Positions 26,473 through 35,825 are shown, numbered from the stretch's first letter. The stretch: 64,000 nt of DNA from Treponema sp. (GCA_017934745.1 JAGBIY010000009.1:1-64000); one strand, 5' to 3'. Numbers and translations are program-made. The notes: generated by a model not told the origin, from the letters alone.

Positions 26473-27711
26473 ATGAACGAATACAGAAAGGATTTTCCGC
26501 TTTTCAAGGCGATAGACGAAGGAACGTCAAAAGAGAACGCGGGACTCGTCTACATGGACACGGCGGCGACGGCACAGCGTCCGTTCCAGGTGCTCAGCGC
26601 GATGAAAAGCTTCTACTCGGCGCACAACGCGAACCCGCTCAGAGGCCTCTACCCGCTCTCCGAAAGGGCGACGAAAGCCTACGAGGATTCCCGAGCGACA
26701 ATCGCGAACTTCCTGAACGCGAAGGAATCAAGCGAGATAATATTCACAAGGAACACTTCCGAGGGACTGAACCTGGTCGCATACACATACGGAATGAAGA
26801 ACGTGCAGGCAGGGGACGAAATCGTGGTGTCGATAATGGAGCACCACTCGAACATCCTTCCGTGGCAGTTCGTGTGCCAGACGAAGGGCGCGACGCTCAA
26901 ATTCATGTACGTGGACAAGGAGACTGGCGAGATACCGGAGGCTGAATTCAGCAAGATAACGCCCAAGACGAAGATTGTCTCGGTGACGCACGTCTCGAAC
27001 GTCCTCGGAACGCAGAATCCGATAAAAAAAATAGCCGAAATCGCGCACAAGAACGGAGCCGTGATGGTCGTGGACGGAGCGCAGTCCACCCCGCACATCA
27101 AAGTGGACGTGCAAGACTTGGGCGCGGACTTCCTTGCCTTGAGCGGACACAAGCTCTGCGGTCCGATGGGAATCGGAGCCGTCTACGGAAGGAAAGAGCT
27201 TCTTGAGGAGATGCCGCCGTTTTTGAGGGGCGGAGAGATGATAGAGTACGTCACGGAGACAGGCGCGACATGGGCGGAAGTGCCGCACAAATTCGAGGCC
27301 GGAACCGTGAGCGCGGGGGACGCGGTTGGAATGGCGGCCGCAATCGACTACATACAGTCGGTGGGGCTTACGAACATCGAGAAGCACGACAACGACCTCG
27401 CCGAGAAGCTCATCGAGGGAATCAAAAAGATTCCGCACTTCCACATTGTCGGCGGCAAGGACGGACGCAAGCGGTGCGGAATCGTCACGTTCACAATCGA
27501 CGGCGTGCATCCGCACGACATAGCGACGCTTCTCTCTGACGAGAAGATTGCGATACGAGCCGGCCACCACTGCGCGCAGCCTTTGCAGCAGTACCTCGGC
27601 ATACAGGCTTCGGCCCGCGCCTCCCTCTACCTCTACAACACGGAAGAGGAAGTCGACTACCTTCTGTCAAAGCTTCCGCTCGTGAGGAAATGGGCCGGCT
27701 TCAAGGACTGA
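26473..27711 (+). CDS. sufS: cysteine desulfurase SufS
   Basis: A 412-residue PLP enzyme of group II cysteine desulfurases. The PLP lysine lies in ALSGHKLCGPMG, the active-site cysteine in RAGHHCAQPL, and the cofactor-contacting histidine in MEHHSN. It removes sulfur from cysteine for cluster assembly. AAGGAG sits before the ATG. The partner SufU is encoded 3.7 kb away at 31431, separated by a TetR/aldolase fusion gene and a chemoreceptor. Confidence 0.96.
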   Translation: MNEYRKDFPLFKAIDEGTSKENAGLVYMDTAATAQRPFQVLSAMKSFYSAHNANPLRGLYPLSERATKAYEDSRATIANFLNAKESSEIIFTRNTSEGLNLVAYTYGMKNVQAGDEIVVSIMEHHSNILPWQFVCQTKGATLKFMYVDKETGEIPEAEFSKITPKTKIVSVTHVSNVLGTQNPIKKIAEIAHKNGAVMVVDGAQSTPHIKVDVQDLGADFLALSGHKLCGPMGIGAVYGRKELLEEMPPFLRGGEMIEYVTETGATWAEVPHKFEAGTVSAGDAVGMAAAIDYIQSVGLTNIEKHDNDLAEKLIEGIKKIPHFHIVGGKDGRKRCGIVTFTIDGVHPHDIATLLSDEKIAIRAGHHCAQPLQQYLGIQASARASLYLYNTEEEVDYLLSKLPLVRKWAGFKD

Positions 27712-27744
27712 CGGAAAAAAAATAAACAGAGCGAAAACAGCCAG

Positions 27745-27781
27745 AACGGATGTTCACTAAAAATGAACGTCCGTTTTTTTT
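27745..27781 (+). terminator. intrinsic terminator of the suf operon
   Basis: Stem aacggatgttc/gaacgtccgtt (27745-27755 with 27765-27775, one T-G pair) followed by eight T residues. Its arms contain tgttc/gaac, similar to the operator arms just downstream. Confidence 0.85.
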
Positions 27782-27829
27782 GTTCACTTTTGAAAAACGC
27801 TTGACTTAAAAGTGAACAACCGTTAAATT
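27781..27829 (+). promoter_or_regulatory. promoter with 11-bp palindromic operator for the TetR/aldolase gene
   Basis: The perfect inverted repeat tgttcactttt (27781-27791) and aaaagtgaaca (27808-27818) brackets a -35 box TTGACT (27801-27806). A -10 box taaatt (27824-27829) lies 17 bp downstream. Binding of a TetR-type dimer here would block RNA polymerase, so the downstream HTH domain probably autoregulates; this is inferred from position and symmetry. Confidence 0.75.
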
Positions 27830-27861
27830 AACAAACATCTTGTAAAAATGGAGATGAAAAA

Positions 27862-29079
27862 TTGCGAAAACCGAACGCTGAAATCGCCGCAAAAATCAAA
27901 ACGGCAGTTACAGAGCTTATGAAAGAGAAAAATCCTTCAAAAATCGGAATGCGCGACATCGCCGAAAGGTGCGGAATCACCGCGGCGAACATCTACCACT
28001 ACTACAAGAACAAGGACGAACTTTTCAAGGAGATTGGTTCGATTTCACCAAAAAACAGTGCCGAAGAAACGAATACCAAAAACAACGACACAAAGAGGAC
28101 TAACATGAAAGAGATTTCAAAACTCATCGACTACAGGAAGGACATCAAAGTCGTGGATGCGACGCTCAGGGACGGCGGACTCGTGAACGATTTCTATTTT
28201 CCGGAAGGGTTCGCGAAGGCTTTGTACGAGACGAACGTGAAAGCCGGCGTCGACTACATGGAATTCGGATACAAGGCTGACAAGGACATGTTCGACGTGA
28301 ACAAGTTCGGTCCAAGCAAATTCTCGGACGACGACTACATCCGCTCGATTGTCGGCGACAACGACACTGATTTGAAAATCGCGGTCATGGCAGACGTCGG
28401 ACGCACAAAATACAAGGAAGACATCCGTCCGAAAGCGGAGTCGCCGGTCGACCTCATCCGCGTCGCGACCTACGTCCACCAGATTCCGGGAGCCATCGAC
28501 ATGATCGAGGACGCGCACAACAAGGGATACGAGACCTCGTGCAACATCATGGCGATTTCGGCGGCGCAGGACGGAGACGTGAAGGCGGCCCTCGACATCA
28601 TCGGAAAGTCCCCTGTCGACATGATCTACATCGTGGACTCTTACGGCTCAATCTACCCGGAGCAGATGCAGAGAATCGCCGACATCTACTGTGAATTCGG
28701 AGCGAAATACAACAAGAAAATCGGAATCCACGCCCACAACAACCAGCAGCTCGCGTTCGCGAACACAATCGAAGCGTGCGGAGACGGAGTCGACTACCTC
28801 GATGCGACATACGCCGAGATGGGACGCGGCGCCGGAAACTGCGCGATGGAGCTTCTCCTCGGATTCCTGAAGAACCCGAAGTACAACATCTACCCGGCCC
28901 TCGACTTCATCGAAAAGCACATGAGGCCGATGAAGGACGCGGGCGTGAAGTGGGGCTACGACGTCCAGTACCTCCTCACTGGCCTTCTGAACCAGCACCC
29001 GCGCACAGCAATCGCCTTCACGAAGGACGGCAGGAAGGACTACACGGAGTACTACAAGGAACTCACTTCGCAGGAGTAG
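27862..29079 (+). CDS. TetR-type DNA-binding domain fused to a DRE-TIM (HMGL-like) aldolase
   Basis: A continuous 405-residue frame. Residues 1-60 are a TetR N-terminal domain, with the helix-turn-helix MRDIAERCGITAANIYHYYK and KDELFKEI, but no TetR ligand domain follows. From residue about 83 it is an aldolase-type TIM barrel of the HMG-CoA lyase/4-hydroxy-2-oxovalerate aldolase superfamily: KVVDATLRDGG (metal-binding Asp after LRDGG), GIHAHNNQQLA (metal His pair) and DATYAEMGRGAGN. The start is a TTG at 27862 with GGAG eight bases upstream. A second strong site, agagg six bases before the ATG at 28105, would give the aldolase alone (324 residues). Substrate unknown. Confidence 0.8.
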   Translation: MRKPNAEIAAKIKTAVTELMKEKNPSKIGMRDIAERCGITAANIYHYYKNKDELFKEIGSISPKNSAEETNTKNNDTKRTNMKEISKLIDYRKDIKVVDATLRDGGLVNDFYFPEGFAKALYETNVKAGVDYMEFGYKADKDMFDVNKFGPSKFSDDDYIRSIVGDNDTDLKIAVMADVGRTKYKEDIRPKAESPVDLIRVATYVHQIPGAIDMIEDAHNKGYETSCNIMAISAAQDGDVKAALDIIGKSPVDMIYIVDSYGSIYPEQMQRIADIYCEFGAKYNKKIGIHAHNNQQLAFANTIEACGDGVDYLDATYAEMGRGAGNCAMELLLGFLKNPKYNIYPALDFIEKHMRPMKDAGVKWGYDVQYLLTGLLNQHPRTAIAFTKDGRKDYTEYYKELTSQE

Positions 29080-29097
29080 CGGAAGATTGAGACGAAA

Positions 29098-29141
29098 AAA
29101 AATGGAGAAGACCGGAAAAGTCTTTCTCCATTTTTTTTGTT
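29098..29141. terminator. bidirectional terminator between aldolase and chemoreceptor genes
   Basis: aatggagaagac (29101-29112) pairs with gtctttctccatt (29120-29132), with one bulge. A-rich sequence lies on the left and a T8 run on the right. Confidence 0.8.
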
Positions 29142-29167
29142 TCAAAAGCCGAACAGAATCTTCAAAT

Positions 29168-31270
29168 TCAGACATTGAACTGGTCTATCTGCAAGCCAAT
29201 CTTCTCGATAGAGTCCTGAACCTTCCGAGAGATTCCGCTCAATGCGGCTCCTGTCTCGTTAATCTTCGTTGCCCCCTGCTGCATCTCATCCATGCTGTCC
29301 TTCATTATCGAAGTCGCCTCCTGCAGTCTGCGGACCTCCTCAAGAATCGCCTTGTTTCCCTCGCTCATCTCGGCGGAAGCGTTCCTGACCTCCATGGAGC
29401 TGTCGTTCATCGAATGGAGAGCGTCGCTAATCTGCCTTGAGCCTTCGTTCTGCTCGTCCATAGCGGACTTGATGTGGGAGACGAGCTGGTCCGTGTCCTT
29501 GATTTTCTTCGACACCATCTCGAACGCCGCGCTTGAGTCCTGCGAAGCCGAAACGACGCTTGAAATCGAATTCTGGATGTTGTTGAGCTGGTCTCCGATT
29601 GTCTTCGACTGCTGGCTCGAAGTCTCGGAAAGCTTCCTGATTTCGTCCGCGACGACGCTGAATCCCTTTCCCGCCTCGCCTGCGTGGGCAGCCTCTATCG
29701 CAGCGTTCATGGCCAAGAGGTTCGTCTGCTCCGCAATCGCCTGAATGACGGTGTTCGCCTCCTGGAGCATGACCGACTGCTGCTCGATTTGGTTGATTCT
29801 CTCGTTAACATCCTGTTGCTTGGAGAAACCGACGTTCGCGTTGCTCTGAAGCTCGTCGAAGGAGTCCGCCATCTTGTCCACGGACTGGTTTACGCTGCTG
29901 ATGTTTCCAATCATCTGCTCGACCGCCGCGGAAGCCTGAGAAATGCCGGAAGTCTGGTTCTCAATCATGCGCTCAAGCGACTCGATGTTAGAGGCGATTT
30001 GGTTCACGGCACCCGCAGTCTCCTCGACGCTTGAACTCTGGCTCACAATCTGGTGGCGGACGCTCTCGATGTTGGCGATTATCTGGGTAATCGCGCTGGC
30101 CGTGTCGCTTGATGACGCGCTCATGTCCTCGCCCGCGACCGAAAGCTCCTCCTTCGATTTCTTAACGTCCCCTATTATCGACTGGAGCTTTCCGATGAAA
30201 TTGTTGAAGCCCTTGACGACGCTTCCAATCTCGTTGTTCGAGTTGATTTCAATCCTCTGCGTGAGGTCGGCGTTTCCAGAGGCGATTCCCGTGATTGCCT
30301 TCTCCACGACCTTGAGCGGCTTGAGGGAGACTGTCATGAGAAGACCACCCACGACGACCAGAAGGACGATTGCCGCAATCGAAAATCCCGCTATCTGAGA
30401 AGAAATCTTCGTCGCAAGCGAATACACCTGCTTGTCGGTGACAGACAGGGCGAATCCCCAGTCGGTCAAATCGAATCCCCTGTAGATAATCAAGTCCTTT
30501 CCTTTGACAAGCGATTTGACCCACGCATTCCCGCGCTCCTTAGAGATTATCTTGCTCGCTACCGTGGCAAAATCCTCGTGGCCTGCAATCGGAGTCGTCA
30601 CGAAATTGCTCTTCATGACAAAGTCCTGGTTCGGGTGGGAGATGCACAAACCGTCGCTCGCGAGGAGGAAAGCGTATCCGCCCGTGCCGACCTGCACAGA
30701 ATTGACGAATTTCGCAAGATTTTTGATGTTCACGACGGCGGCGACGAGGCCGTACACCTTGCCGTTCGCCTTGAGGGCGCGGGTTATGTGGATTACAGGC
30801 TCTCCGTTCGTCTTGGATATCACGGGGTCGTCGATGTACTTGTCCTTTCCCTCGTACATGATGGCCTTGAAATACGGCCTCGTCCCAATCTGGGAGCTGA
30901 CTCCGATGTCGCTGTAGGAAACTCCGTCGGGTCCAGCGACCATCACATAGTCGAAATCGTCGTCCCTGTTCTCGTTCTGCGTCAAAAGCCATTCGGCGAC
31001 TGCGTTGATGTCACCGGTCTCCACGACATCCGACTTCACATAGAAATCGACCGCCTCGATGTACGCGTGGAGTTTGTTCTCAATGCTGTTCACAACAGCG
31101 TCGGAAAGAATCTCCAAGTCGGAAATCTCATCCGCCACAGAATCCTTTTTAGTGGAAGACGAAACGAACAGCACCTGCAGGCAGTTCACGACTATGACAA
31201 GCAGCCCGATGCTCCCGAAAAGGCGGAAGATAAGGCTCGACTTGGATTTTTCTTTTTTATCATTTGACAT
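29168..31270 (-). CDS. methyl-accepting chemotaxis protein (dCache sensor)
   Basis: A 700-residue chemoreceptor. It has a membrane helix at about 14-35, a periplasmic double-Cache sensor at about 40-290 ([56 protein letters not shown]), a second membrane helix at about 290-315 and HAMP at about 315-370. The cytoplasmic signalling domain has the invariant hairpin [20 protein letters not shown]. It sends ligand signals to CheA/CheW and the periplasmic flagella. The dCache ligand is often an amino acid or carboxylate, not predictable here. Single gene. Confidence 0.95.
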   Translation of the reverse strand: MSNDKKEKSKSSLIFRLFGSIGLLVIVVNCLQVLFVSSSTKKDSVADEISDLEILSDAVVNSIENKLHAYIEAVDFYVKSDVVETGDINAVAEWLLTQNENRDDDFDYVMVAGPDGVSYSDIGVSSQIGTRPYFKAIMYEGKDKYIDDPVISKTNGEPVIHITRALKANGKVYGLVAAVVNIKNLAKFVNSVQVGTGGYAFLLASDGLCISHPNQDFVMKSNFVTTPIAGHEDFATVASKIISKERGNAWVKSLVKGKDLIIYRGFDLTDWGFALSVTDKQVYSLATKISSQIAGFSIAAIVLLVVVGGLLMTVSLKPLKVVEKAITGIASGNADLTQRIEINSNNEIGSVVKGFNNFIGKLQSIIGDVKKSKEELSVAGEDMSASSSDTASAITQIIANIESVRHQIVSQSSSVEETAGAVNQIASNIESLERMIENQTSGISQASAAVEQMIGNISSVNQSVDKMADSFDELQSNANVGFSKQQDVNERINQIEQQSVMLQEANTVIQAIAEQTNLLAMNAAIEAAHAGEAGKGFSVVADEIRKLSETSSQQSKTIGDQLNNIQNSISSVVSASQDSSAAFEMVSKKIKDTDQLVSHIKSAMDEQNEGSRQISDALHSMNDSSMEVRNASAEMSEGNKAILEEVRRLQEATSIMKDSMDEMQQGATKINETGAALSGISRKVQDSIEKIGLQIDQFNV

Positions 31271-31365
31271 ATTGAATACACCCCTGCCCCAAAAAAGAGC
31301 AACAAAAAAATAATATCAGTTTAATTTTAATTCGCTTTTCAGATGAAATCAAACATTTTCTAGTC

Positions 31366-31404
31366 CTTTGCAAGTTACCTTTGCAAGCCACCTTTGCAAA
31401 ATAT
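31366..31404 (+). promoter_or_regulatory. three tandem 13-bp direct repeats upstream of sufU-znu
   Basis: ctttgcaagttac, ctttgcaagccac and ctttgcaaaatat stand head to tail, ending 26 bp before the sufU ATG. Each contains the palindromic core ttgcaa. The 13-bp pitch does not equal one helical turn. They could be an iterated regulator site for the sulfur-transfer/zinc-uptake operon. Confidence 0.5.
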
Positions 31405-31430
31405 CGCTCCATTCATTAGTATTGGCTTTT

Positions 31431-31877
31431 ATGGACACTAAAGAGCTTTACAGAGAGATACTCAACGAACACAACATCAACCCGGAACACAAGAACGCGG
31501 TCGAAGGCGCCACAATCGAGCTGTGCGGCGTGAACCCTAGCTGCGGAGACAACATCACGCTTTTTTTGAAGACAGAGAACGACAAGATAGTCGACGGAGG
31601 CTTCACTGGCTCTGGATGCGCCATATCGCAGGCCTCGTGCGACATGATGCTCGACTTGGTAATCGGGAAGCAGAAGGAGGAAGCCCTGCACCTCGCCGAA
31701 ATTTTCATGAGGATGATAAAGGGAACGGCGACAGAAGAGGAAATAGAAGAGCTGGACGAAGCCGGCGCGCTGCAGGACATAGCCCACATGCCGGCTAGGG
31801 TCAAGTGCGCGGTCTTGGGCTGGAGGACGCTCAAGGAAATCTTCGAGCCGAAAGACAGCGTGGAGATGGGAAAATGA
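31431..31877 (+). CDS. sufU: zinc-dependent sulfurtransferase SufU (SufS partner)
   Basis: A 148-residue IscU/SufU-fold protein with the three conserved cysteines and Asp: NPSCGDN, GSGCAISQAS and VKCAVLGW. The insertion between the second and third Cys typical of SufU is present. In Firmicutes SufU binds zinc and accepts sulfur from SufS for the SufBCD scaffold rather than acting as an IscU scaffold. The ATG at 31431 is chosen; an upstream extension to 31368 runs through the 13-bp repeats and is rejected. Its stop overlaps znuA by 4 bp (ATGA). Confidence 0.93.
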   Translation: MDTKELYREILNEHNINPEHKNAVEGATIELCGVNPSCGDNITLFLKTENDKIVDGGFTGSGCAISQASCDMMLDLVIGKQKEEALHLAEIFMRMIKGTATEEEIEELDEAGALQDIAHMPARVKCAVLGWRTLKEIFEPKDSVEMGK

Positions 31878-32761
31878 GGAACGGAAAAACGATTTTCAAG
31901 GCGGCGAAGGTCGCGCTGATTTCCCTGCTCGCATTCACCGCGCTCTCGTGCAACGAAAAGAAAACGAGCGGAAAGACGACGATAACGGCGAGCTTCTACC
32001 CGCTCTACATCATGCTCATGAACATCTGCGATGGGGCGGACGTGGAACTTTCGATGCTCGCGCCAAGCGACACCGGCTGCCTCCACGACTACCAGCTCAC
32101 GACGAAGGACATGCAGGCAATCGAAAAATCCGACATCATCGTGGTGAACGGACTGGGAATGGAGGACTTTCTGGACAAGGTGTTCGAGACGAAGAGCGAA
32201 AGGACAATCGTCGCCGGAAAGGACTTCATCACGGAAGACGGCAATCCGCACATCTGGGTGTCGGTATCGGGCGCGATTTACGAAGTCAACTCCATAAGCC
32301 ACGCGCTGTGCGAACTCGACGAAAAGAACGCGGAAATCTACGCGGCGAACGCGGAGAAATACATCGCAAAACTTGAAGCCCTCAAGGAAGAGATGACGGA
32401 AAAACTCGAAGCGCACAGGTCGAAGAAAATCATCACGTTCCACGAGGCGTTCCCATATTTCGCGGCGGAATTCGGGTTCGAGATAGCGAGCGTGATCGAG
32501 CGCGAACCGGGAACCGCGCCAAGCCCCAAAGAGTTGAACGAGACGATAGAGTCGATAAAGGCGGAGAACGAGAAAAGCGGAAACAAGATTCCTCTTTTCG
32601 CCGAGCCGCAGTACTCAAGCTCGTCCGCGAAAGTCATAGCGGGAGAGACCGGAAGCGAAGTTTACGAACTCGACCCCTGCGTGACGGGGGAACTGGACAA
32701 GGACGCGTACATAAAATCCATGAAGAAAAACCTTGAAGTTCTGACAGAAGCCCTCAAATGA
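31874..32761 (+). CDS. znuA: metal ABC transporter substrate-binding lipoprotein (ZnuA/TroA family)
   Basis: A 295-residue lipoprotein with lipobox FTALSC. Metal-ligand motifs of cluster A-I binding proteins are visible: CLHDYQLT (first His), GNPHIWVS (second His), TFHEAFPYFAAEFG (third His) and FAEPQYSSSSA (acidic ligand). There is no His-rich loop. It captures Zn2+ or Mn2+; TroA of T. pallidum is a known relative. The ATG at 31874 overlaps the sufU stop, so translation is coupled. First of the znuA-C-B set. Confidence 0.9.
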   Translation: MRNGKTIFKAAKVALISLLAFTALSCNEKKTSGKTTITASFYPLYIMLMNICDGADVELSMLAPSDTGCLHDYQLTTKDMQAIEKSDIIVVNGLGMEDFLDKVFETKSERTIVAGKDFITEDGNPHIWVSVSGAIYEVNSISHALCELDEKNAEIYAANAEKYIAKLEALKEEMTEKLEAHRSKKIITFHEAFPYFAAEFGFEIASVIEREPGTAPSPKELNETIESIKAENEKSGNKIPLFAEPQYSSSSAKVIAGETGSEVYELDPCVTGELDKDAYIKSMKKNLEVLTEALK

Positions 32762-33528
32762 AAATCAACCTTCACCGCCCGACAATATATCCGCACGTCT
32801 GCCTCACAAAAATCGAGCACCTCAGCGTGAAATCGAACGGAGAGACGATACTCAACGACGTCAACCTGCAAATCAGGTGCGGCGAGCTGACTGCCATAGT
32901 CGGAAGGAACGGAGCCGGAAAGACGACTTTCCTCAAGGCTCTGCTGGACGAGATTCCCCACACGGGCACTATAGAATACGAGCACGGAACATCTCCCGGC
33001 GGAATCAAGATAAAGTCGAAGAGGAAGCCCACGTTCGGATACGTCCCGCAGAAGCTATCGATAGCCCAGGGAAGCCCGGTGTCGGTCGCGGACTTGGTGC
33101 AGAGCTGCGTGACCAACTACCCGGTCTGGCTTCCGAGAAGGAAGAAGGACACGGAAAGGACAAGGCAGATACTGTCCATGACGAAGGCGGAGCACTTGAG
33201 CGAAAAAAGGGCCTGCGACTTGTCCGGCGGAGAGATACAGCGCGTCATGCTCGCGCTCGCGCTGAATCCGCTCCCCGACATACTCATCCTCGACGAGCCG
33301 GTGTCCGGCGTGGACAGGAACGGGCTGAAGGACTTCTACGACCTAGTGTCAAAGCTCCGGCACGACTACGACATCACGATACTGCTCGTAAGCCACGACC
33401 TCGACTTGGTTGCCGAGCACGCCGACAAGGTGGTCCTCATCGACAGGGGAATCGCCGCCGAAGGAACTCCTGCAGACGTGTACTCGGACGAAAAATTCAT
33501 AGAGACGTTTGGAAAGATACAGATTTAA
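32758..33528 (+). CDS. znuC: metal ABC transporter ATPase (ZnuC/TroB family)
   Basis: A 256-residue ABC ATPase: Walker A GRNGAGKTT, Q-loop FGYVPQKLSIA, signature LSGGEIQRVMLALAL, Walker B ILILDEPVSGVD, H-loop LLVSHDLD. It powers metal import through the ZnuB permease. It overlaps znuA by 4 bp and abuts znuB directly. Confidence 0.92.
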   Translation: MKINLHRPTIYPHVCLTKIEHLSVKSNGETILNDVNLQIRCGELTAIVGRNGAGKTTFLKALLDEIPHTGTIEYEHGTSPGGIKIKSKRKPTFGYVPQKLSIAQGSPVSVADLVQSCVTNYPVWLPRRKKDTERTRQILSMTKAEHLSEKRACDLSGGEIQRVMLALALNPLPDILILDEPVSGVDRNGLKDFYDLVSKLRHDYDITILLVSHDLDLVAEHADKVVLIDRGIAAEGTPADVYSDEKFIETFGKIQI

Positions 33529-34371
33529 ATGCAGTTTTTTTACACGATTATTTCGACGATTTTACCATTCTCCTGGCTTGAGCCCGACTTCATGAAGAAC
33601 GCGTTCCTTGCGGTGCTTTTGGCGGCTCCCCTTTTCGGGCTTCTTGGAAGCGTTGTCGTCTCCAACCAGATGGCTTTTTTCTCGGACGCGATAGGACACT
33701 CCGCCCTCACCGGAATAGCGATAGGAGTCCTGCTCGGCATTAAGAACCCACTCATCGCCATGATAGGCTTCTCTCTCGTTTTGGGAGCCGCAATAATCAC
33801 GGTGAAATTCAAGGGGAAGACAAGCGCAGACACCATAATAGGCGTGTTCTCCTCCACATCTGTCGCGCTCGGCATAGTCCTTTTGAGCGCGACAGGAAAT
33901 TTCGCGAAGTACCAAAGGTATCTGGTCGGAGACATCTTGAGCATAACACCGGCCGAAATTCTGCAGCTTCTAGTGTCGCTCGTCGTCCTCGCAACGGTTT
34001 TCGCGCTCCTCTACAACAAGATGCTCCTGACAAACATGCACTCGATGTTCGCGCGGAGCCGCGGCGTCAAGACGTTCGCCATAGAGCTGACATTCGCCCT
34101 TTTGACAGCCGCGATTGTGACCATATCGATAAGATGGACGGGACTCCTCGTGATAAACAGCCTCCTCGTCCTCCCGGCGGCATCCAGCAGGCTTGTCTCA
34201 AGGAGCGCGCGCCGATACATACTATTCTCGGTCTGCATATCCCTCTTCTCGTGCGTGGCGGGACTCGCCCTCTCCTGGGAGATAGGCAGCGCGAGCGGAG
34301 CCACAATCGTCATAGTAAACGCGGCGGTCTTCATCGTCTGCCTCGTCATAGGAATAGCGAAAAAGATATGA
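33529..34371 (+). CDS. znuB: metal ABC transporter permease (ZnuB/TroC family)
   Basis: A 280-residue polytopic protein of the ABC-3 family. It has about eight membrane segments and family motifs VVSNQMAFFSDAIGHSALTGIA and NSLLVLPAASSRLVSRS. It begins on the base after the znuC stop codon and overlaps the next gene by 4 bp. Confidence 0.92.
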   Translation: MQFFYTIISTILPFSWLEPDFMKNAFLAVLLAAPLFGLLGSVVVSNQMAFFSDAIGHSALTGIAIGVLLGIKNPLIAMIGFSLVLGAAIITVKFKGKTSADTIIGVFSSTSVALGIVLLSATGNFAKYQRYLVGDILSITPAEILQLLVSLVVLATVFALLYNKMLLTNMHSMFARSRGVKTFAIELTFALLTAAIVTISIRWTGLLVINSLLVLPAASSRLVSRSARRYILFSVCISLFSCVAGLALSWEIGSASGATIVIVNAAVFIVCLVIGIAKKI

Positions 34372-35282
34372 ACACTAAAAGAACATTCGCAAAATTCGCA
34401 ATAGCCGCCATCGGCTTCTGTCTGTGCGCCGAGTCGGTGAAAATCGACATGAGGCTGAACCTGAACAATGAAGACCCCAAAAATTTCCTGAACACAAGCC
34501 TGACCACGACAAGCGGAACCACAACGACATCCACGAAGACGAAAGACGGCTACGACGCAATTTCAGGGGCCTCAAAAAAGCACTCGACAAAACTCACATC
34601 GACAATCTACCTGGACAAATCGAACAAGAAAATCATGCCGAAGGGACTGAGAGCCCTCGCTCTCTTCTCCGTCTCCGACTTCAGCTTCATCGAAAAGGAC
34701 GGACTGAAAATCGAACAGGACAAGGAGAATCCCAAAAAACTCACGATAACGTTCAGCCACAGGGGAAATTCGTACAAAATCGAAACGGACGAAAAGGGAA
34801 CGGCGCACGTCAATTTCCAAAAAGAGAAGAACGGAGAAATACAGAACTCGTTCAAGATTAAGAAGAAAGACGCTGACACGGCGGACGAGAAAAATGGGAA
34901 AAATGCGGAATCCAAAGAGAATCCCGGAAAAGATGTCGAAAATCGGCAGAAAATCAACACGGAAAGAGGAAAAAGAGGGGCGGTAGTCGACGAAAATGCC
35001 GAAGAAGCCACGCCCGAAAGCGGAACAAAAGACGGAGACGGCTTCGAAAACGACGGATTCGACGACACGGCGCAGAAAGTCTACTCTGGAAGGCTCAAAC
35101 TCTCATTGAAGAGCGGGATTTTCAAGATGAAAGGGACTCTGAAACTCGTGGAAAAGCCGGAGCAGAAAAAGGAAGAACCCGAAGAGAAAAAAGACGGACA
35201 AGAGCCAGAGAAAACGGAAGAGACTCCGGGCGAAGACGGAAAAGAAGGCTCAACGCCCGAAGGAACTGAGCGCGAGGATTGA
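34368..35282 (+). CDS. secreted hypothetical protein translationally coupled to znuB
   Basis: A 304-residue protein starting at the ATG that overlaps the znuB stop. The N-terminal 23 residues form a signal peptide (FAKFAIAAIGFCLCAES). A Ser/Thr-rich stretch (about 45-60) and a low-complexity Lys/Glu/Asp-rich region (about 165-235 and 275-304) flank two short beta-rich segments. No metal-binding His cluster is visible. Gene position suggests an envelope protein co-expressed with metal uptake, but no family is recognised. Its last 33 bp overlap the convergent phosphatase-like gene. Confidence 0.65.
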   Translation: MNTKRTFAKFAIAAIGFCLCAESVKIDMRLNLNNEDPKNFLNTSLTTTSGTTTTSTKTKDGYDAISGASKKHSTKLTSTIYLDKSNKKIMPKGLRALALFSVSDFSFIEKDGLKIEQDKENPKKLTITFSHRGNSYKIETDEKGTAHVNFQKEKNGEIQNSFKIKKKDADTADEKNGKNAESKENPGKDVENRQKINTERGKRGAVVDENAEEATPESGTKDGDGFENDGFDDTAQKVYSGRLKLSLKSGIFKMKGTLKLVEKPEQKKEEPEEKKDGQEPEKTEETPGEDGKEGSTPEGTERED

Positions 35283-35798
35283 AGAGCAGCCGTTGGTAAG
35301 CTCGTTGAACGCCATCCTGTAGTCGCCGGTCGTTTCCGGGTCCATCACGTCGCGGGAAAAACCTGTGAAATCCATGAGGCAGCAGATTCTGGGCTTTATC
35401 ATTCCGTCGAGCGAAATCGGAGAAGCCGGATCGGTCTTGAAGACGCGGCGGACATCGGCAGGAGTGACATAGACGGCGTTACCCTTGAATATGTCGAAGC
35501 ACTTGCGCCTGCCAGCCTCGCTCATGCATATTATCCAGTCGTACTTTTCGGCGTTTTCGGCGGACAAGCGAACAGACGAATGGTTTCCTGACGTAATCCC
35601 AGCCCTCGAAAGGATATTCCTCGCGCCATCGGTCATAGGAAGTCCGCCCTTCGCATCGTCCAATATTGCCGCCGAATCGACCTTGAAATGATTCGATATC
35701 TTCTTCTTCCGCAGCATGTGCGAAAATATCTGCTCCGCCATCGGTGAAAGCGAAACGTTTTTTGAGCAAGCGAAAAGAATGCGAATCATCTCTGTCAT
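35250..35798 (-). CDS. low-molecular-weight protein tyrosine phosphatase-like protein lacking the catalytic Arg
   Basis: A 182-residue protein with the LMW-PTP/ArsC fold pattern. The P-loop is ACSKNVSLSPMAE where active enzymes have C-x5-R-S (for example CLGNICRSPMAE). The nucleophilic Cys and structural Asn are kept, but Leu replaces the phosphate-binding Arg. The general-acid loop DVMDPETTGDY (D-P) is present, and DWIICMSEAGRRK matches the D-x-I-x-x-M segment. It is therefore probably a non-catalytic relative or one with altered chemistry. It converges on the znu operon and is divergent from asnS. Confidence 0.75.
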   Translation of the reverse strand: MTEMIRILFACSKNVSLSPMAEQIFSHMLRKKKISNHFKVDSAAILDDAKGGLPMTDGARNILSRAGITSGNHSSVRLSAENAEKYDWIICMSEAGRRKCFDIFKGNAVYVTPADVRRVFKTDPASPISLDGMIKPRICCLMDFTGFSRDVMDPETTGDYRMAFNELTNGCSSILALSSFGR

Positions 35799-35825
35799 AC
35801 GAACCTCTGAAAAATGCTAGAAAAC

